From assembly GCF_035658495.1 (NCBI RefSeq), contig NZ_CP141944.1:2382001-2446000 (forward strand): a DNA stretch of 64,000 nt, read 5' to 3'. Origin of the DNA: Novosphingobium sp. RL4 (GTDB lineage Bacteria > Pseudomonadota > Alphaproteobacteria > Sphingomonadales > Sphingomonadaceae). The notes under the pieces are model-generated. The model was not told the origin of the DNA. It did not search any database and worked only from the letters and a program-made list of their open reading frames with translations. The translations under genes and the position numbers were made by a program. This document shows, piece by piece, positions 61,039-64,000 of this stretch; the first letter of the stretch is position 1, and every line of letters begins with the position of its first letter.

Positions 61039-61200
61039 ATGCATCTGGATTGGGAGCGACTATCCCTCTCAGGATATTTCGAGGCGCTGGAGGCTCATAA
61101 CGAGGCGCATGCGGCGCCGGGCGAAGATGGGCGCTCGGTAGCTGATCCCGAAAGACTGCGGCGGTTTGTGGAGGCGCACCGGACAGCCAATTTCTCGTAG
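61039..61200 (+). CDS. Tail chaperone T-type extension (reached by -1 frameshift)
   Basis: The 53-residue ORF from the ATG at 61039 (MHLDWERLSLSGYFEALEAH and on to a TAG) looks like the small tail chaperone partner. Its frame is open upstream back to the slippery site at 60958-60964, in the -1 frame relative to the chaperone. The normal product is likely the fusion rather than a free protein, like lambda gpGT. The IS upstream now separates it from the start of the chaperone. Confidence 0.6.
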   Translation: MHLDWERLSLSGYFEALEAHNEAHAAPGEDGRSVADPERLRRFVEAHRTANFS

Positions 61201-61285
61201 GCGCCACAGTGTGATCTCGATCACGGAGAATTAAGCGATTCCACGTATCGGTCGAATTGGGCGAATCATCCGAAACGGGGGAATT

Positions 61286-62149
61286 ATGAATCAAGCTGCG
61301 CGCATCGTTGCGTCGCTGATTGCCGTGGCGATCAGCACGCAAGCACTAGCTGCACCGAAGATCATTGTTCAGCCGATCCAGCAGGCTGACGAACACATCC
61401 GATACGATCACGGCTCTGCGACCGTCGATATCTTCTCGGAATCCGGCTCGGTGCAGGTCAGGCCCGCGCCGATGGACCACGGTAGCCTAGCTTTCAATGT
61501 CGCGGTCTATAACGACGCCAGCCAGAGCGCGAATGTGGATGTCGGCAGCTTCTCGCTCACTTCCGAGGGTGTAACCGTCGCCGCGCTGTCCGTGGACGAA
61601 CTGGAACGCAAGGCGAAGAACCGCGCGACCTGGGCAACCGTTGGCCTTGCGCTTGCAGGTGGCCTTGGCGCTGCTGCTGCAGCATCACAGCGCGATCACT
61701 ATCGCAGCACCCTTTACACGCCGCGTGGGGCCTATCACTACACCTACAGCGCGCCTAGCACCGCTGGTCAGATACAAGCTGTTGCGATTGCTGGCGGTAC
61801 TGCCTACGGAATCGCATCGATCCAGAACCAGCTTGATCGCACGCTGAACGACTTGGGCGATCAGATCATCCAGATGAGCACCGTGGATCCTCACGAGAGC
61901 TACGCAGGGAAGATCGTTTTCAACAAGGTGAAGTTGCCTAAGCTGCCGGCGCGGGTCACCATGATCGTGGACTGGAACGGCCAGAAGTACCCGTTCACCT
62001 TCCAGATTGCCAAGCCGGGCACCCCGGCACCGCCGTTCAAGCCATCGACGATCGAGCCTGAGCCGCAGCCTCCTATCATCATTCAGGTGCCTCAGCCTGC
62101 AGAAGTGAAGCCTGAATCGATCCCAGGGGCCCAAACGCCGACAAAATGA
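61286..62149 (+). CDS. Secreted protein of unknown function inside the tail module (moron)
   Basis: The 287-residue protein has a signal peptide (IVASLIAVAISTQALAAPK, cut after ALA near residue 23). A hydrophobic Ala/Gly-rich stretch lies near the middle (TWATVGLALAGGLGAAAAAS), and the C-terminal tail is Pro-rich (PEPQPPIIIQVPQPAEVKP). No family recognised. It interrupts the usual order chaperone-tape measure. GGGGG precedes the ATG. It may be expressed in the lysogen and act in the periplasm; this is inference. Confidence 0.65.
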   Translation: MNQAARIVASLIAVAISTQALAAPKIIVQPIQQADEHIRYDHGSATVDIFSESGSVQVRPAPMDHGSLAFNVAVYNDASQSANVDVGSFSLTSEGVTVAALSVDELERKAKNRATWATVGLALAGGLGAAAAASQRDHYRSTLYTPRGAYHYTYSAPSTAGQIQAVAIAGGTAYGIASIQNQLDRTLNDLGDQIIQMSTVDPHESYAGKIVFNKVKLPKLPARVTMIVDWNGQKYPFTFQIAKPGTPAPPFKPSTIEPEPQPPIIIQVPQPAEVKPESIPGAQTPTK

Positions 62150-62156
62150 TTGCTGT

Positions 62157-62178
62157 GGAGCGGCACTAGGGCCGCTCC
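62157..62178. terminator. Hairpin between convergent moron genes
   Basis: GGAGCGGC pairs with GCCGCTCC around ACTAGG. It lies eight bases after the secreted-protein stop and two bases before the stop of the leftward gene. No long T run follows, so it is a likely but not certain bidirectional terminator. Confidence 0.6.
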
Positions 62179-62180
62179 AA

Positions 62181-62480
62181 TTACCACTTGCCGCATTTCG
62201 CTGCATCTTCTGGCGTCTTAGCCAACTCAATGCACTGACGAATGATTGACGCTGAAAGCTCATCGGAAGCTCGTTCGGCGCTCGACTTCTGTGGGAAGGC
62301 GCCACCTTGCGCCGCCAGCCATAGAGCGAACCCTATAGCCCCGAAGCACGCTAACAGAGACGCCCATATAGCTGCGGTATTCATCATGCCATTGGCATCG
62401 CGATATGCCGGGTTCGCAATGATTTCCAAGGCCTTCACCACGAGATATAGGCACCCAAGCCAGCCAATAATTTGCAGCAT
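62181..62480 (-). CDS. Small membrane protein inside the tail module (moron)
   Basis: The 99-residue protein has two hydrophobic segments (MLQIIGWLGCLYLVVKALEI and IWASLLACFGAIGFALWLAA) and a polar tail with one Cys pair (RQCIELAKTPEDAAKCGKW). I start at the ATG at 62480 with GGGGAAC upstream. No family recognised. Two-helix membrane proteins in such places sometimes block superinfection; no direct evidence here. Confidence 0.6.
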   Translation of the reverse strand: MLQIIGWLGCLYLVVKALEIIANPAYRDANGMMNTAAIWASLLACFGAIGFALWLAAQGGAFPQKSSAERASDELSASIIRQCIELAKTPEDAAKCGKW

Positions 62481-62533
62481 GCCGTTCCCCAAAAGCGGTA
62501 ATTGTCCATAGCTTACGGCCCTAGCCTGCCGCA

Positions 62534-64000
62534 ATGGCCGAAATCGACCCTGTCATCCTTCAGCTTCGCGCGGACGTTGCGAAGTACCGTGTCGATGTCG
62601 AGAACACGACACGCCGGGTCAACACCCAGCTCGATAGCCAAGGACAAGCGGTAGTTAGGCTTGAGCGCCAGTTTTCGGCTTCCTCCGCCAAAATCAGCAC
62701 CAGTGCACGGGCAATCGCAACCTCGCTCGCCGCAGGGTTTTCCGCCCGCGAGGTTGCGGCCATGGCCGACAGCTACACCCGCTTTACCAACCAATTGAAA
62801 GTCGCTGGTCTGGAGGGCGGGAACCTTGCCGGCACGCAAGAGCGCCTCTTCCAAGTCGCCCAGAAAAATGGCGTCGAACTGGAAGCTGTCGGCACGCTCT
62901 ACAGCCGCGCCGCGCAGAACCAAAAGGAACTCGGCGCCAGTACCAGTGATCTCGTCGACCTGACACGGGCGGTCTCCGCCTCGCTGCGCATCAGCGGCAC
63001 CAGCACGAACGAAGCTTCGGGTGCCCTGCTCCAGCTCGGCCAGGCGTTAGGCAGCCCGCGTGTACAGGCGGAAGAGTTCAACAGCCTGCTCGACACGATG
63101 CAACCCCTGCTTCGGCAGGCGTCGCAATACATCGACGGCACCGGCGGCTCGCTCGCCGGCCTGACGCAGAAGATCAAGGATACCAAGGGACCAGGCGTCT
63201 CCAACGTCGAGCTATTCCGCGCGATCATCCGGGCAATGTCGGATCTGGAGAAGCAGGCCGCCAGCACCACCCTCACCATCAGTGGCGCCTTCACCAACCT
63301 GACGAATGCGATCACGAAGTTTATAGGCGAGACGGACAGTGCGAACGGGGCAACAGCCACGATCACCGGCGCCATAAACCTTCTCGCCGATAACCTCGAT
63401 ACAGTCACCGAGGCGCTTGCCGTTCTCAGTGCGGTCATGCTTGGACGTTTTGTTGCGGGCATGGTGGGCGGTGCGGCTGCCACAGGCGTTGCATCGACTG
63501 CGATCTTTGCGCTGCAAGCCCGAGCCGCCGGTGCCGCAACTACAATGGAGGCCCTTGCGTTCGCTGGCAGCACGGCTGGACGATCGCTGTTGGCTGCATT
63601 CGGCGGACCTGTCGGGCTTGCTGTCACCGCCCTCACTGTCGGCATAGGCTATCTGTACAATGAGACGGCGAAGGCCGATGCTGCCGCCGGATCCCTGAAA
63701 GCTACCATCGATGCGCAAACAGCCTCGCTGGAAAGTGTTCGTGCCGCGCAGGTGACAGCCGCCGCCGAGACCAACAAGCTGACAAGCGAACAGCGGGCCG
63801 CGCTTACGGCCACAGCAAATCTAACAGGGGAGGCTGATAAGCTGGCGGAAGCCTGGGGCCGCGTCGCAGCTCAGGCGAAAGCTGCGTCGGTCGAACAGGC
63901 AAGGGCAACTCTTTCGAAAGCGCGCACAGCTGCGATCCAGGCGCGCGACAGTTACAACGCTCGCGTCCAACGTGAACTCGACAATCCCGCCAACCGGCCC
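62534..64000 (+). CDS. Phage tail tape measure protein (3' end outside window)
   Basis: The frame is open from the ATG at 62534 to the right edge (489 codons). It begins with the tape-measure pattern MAEIDPVILQLRADVAKYRV and a coiled-coil part, then a segment typical of the N-terminal tape measure domain (YTRFTNQLKVAGLEG, ERLFQVAQKNGVEL, SRAAQNQKELGAS, SGALLQLGQALGS). Two hydrophobic stretches follow (LAVLSAVMLGRFVAGMVGG and LAAFGGPVGLAVTALTVGIG). It sets tail length and helps DNA entry. Confidence 0.9.
   Translation, partial: MAEIDPVILQLRADVAKYRVDVENTTRRVNTQLDSQGQAVVRLERQFSASSAKISTSARAIATSLAAGFSAREVAAMADSYTRFTNQLKVAGLEGGNLAGTQERLFQVAQKNGVELEAVGTLYSRAAQNQKELGASTSDLVDLTRAVSASLRISGTSTNEASGALLQLGQALGSPRVQAEEFNSLLDTMQPLLRQASQYIDGTGGSLAGLTQKIKDTKGPGVSNVELFRAIIRAMSDLEKQAASTTLTISGAFTNLTNAITKFIGETDSANGATATITGAINLLADNLDTVTEALAVLSAVMLGRFVAGMVGGAAATGVASTAIFALQARAAGAATTMEALAFAGSTAGRSLLAAFGGPVGLAVTALTVGIGYLYNETAKADAAAGSLKATIDAQTASLESVRAAQVTAAAETNKLTSEQRAALTATANLTGEADKLAEAWGRVAAQAKAASVEQARATLSKARTAAIQARDSYNARVQRELDNPANRP

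Larger units (their letters stand above)
30300..64000. mobile_element. Lambda-like siphovirus prophage, left two thirds (right end outside window)
   Basis: The region carries an integrase, RecT/YqaJ recombination genes, an S24 repressor with a Cro-like gene and shared operators, replication genes, terminase, portal, MuF, a gpD/gpE-type capsid, connectors, tail tube, tail chaperone and tape measure, in the order of a temperate siphophage. It is a mosaic, with AT-rich insertions at 39274-40620 and 49568-50873. An IS3-family element breaks the tail chaperone gene at 59595-60860. The left boundary is approximate. Confidence 0.95.

Overview
The window joins a conserved stretch of alphaproteobacterial chromosome (about 1-30300) to the left two thirds of a lambda-like siphovirus prophage (about 30300 to the right edge). 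The organism is most likely a sphingomonad, close to Novosphingobium or Sphingobium. Support comes from high GC by eye, the gene order ppiD-trpE-trpG-trpD-trpC-moaC-moeA-lexA/comEC/gltX-gltA, an alphaproteobacterial-type LexA box (GTTC-N7-GTTC) before lexA, and alphaproteobacterial families such as DUF1178 and DUF2336. The genus is an inference.

Host part. It opens with a partial ornithine cyclodeaminase-like gene divergent from an Lrp/AsnC regulator, with a perfect palindrome between them. An exported M61 peptidase and a Tat-exported glycerophosphodiesterase follow, then a bidirectional terminator and tRNA-Arg(CCT). Next come a leftward cluster (DUF1178, nitrilase-family hydrolase, grxC), hsp20, an AEC carrier, and the leftward set tpiA-secG-pyrG. 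A long rightward unit carries a PpiD-like foldase, trpE, a lipoprotein with a phosphodiester glycosidase domain, trpG, trpD, trpC, moaC and moeA, many with overlapping start and stop codons. lexA, comEC, gltX and gltA follow. The last host block is a leftward group: a histidine-kinase-like protein whose phospho-acceptor His is replaced by Pro, a DUF2336 protein, a membrane protein, and an HPt-like protein whose His is replaced by Met.

Prophage part. The integrase sits at the left end. A leftward early operon (int, xis-like, C5 methyltransferase, ACP-like, DUF5131, RecT, YqaJ exonuclease and small genes) starts at a promoter whose spacer holds a repressor operator (TGCCC-N5-GGGCA). A leftward lysogenic-type operon (S24 repressor, then an AT-rich cassette with a toxin-like protein, an HTH protein, a DUF6941-like protein and a HIRAN protein) faces a rightward lytic operon (Cro-like, a LexA-type DNA-binding domain protein, N6/N4 methyltransferase, GapR-like, nucleases, replication genes with internal iterons, then terminase). 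The structural genes run portal, MuF, DUF2213 protease/scaffold, gpD-like, gpE-like, connectors, tail tube, tail chaperone and tape measure (open at the right edge).

Unusual points. Accessory genes sit inside the structural module: a two-gene DUF4145 cassette between terL and portal, a YodC-like gene, a secreted protein, and a small membrane protein. The portal ends in a nuclease-toxin-like domain. The methyltransferase gene is covered by a second long frame whose start and stop fit the operon. A complete 1266-bp IS3-family element with a 4-bp target duplication breaks the tail assembly chaperone gene. Removing the IS and one duplication restores the frame exactly and exposes an in-phase A_AAA_AAA slippery site that would make a gpG/gpGT-type fusion. 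The prophage is therefore probably unable to make tails in its present state.
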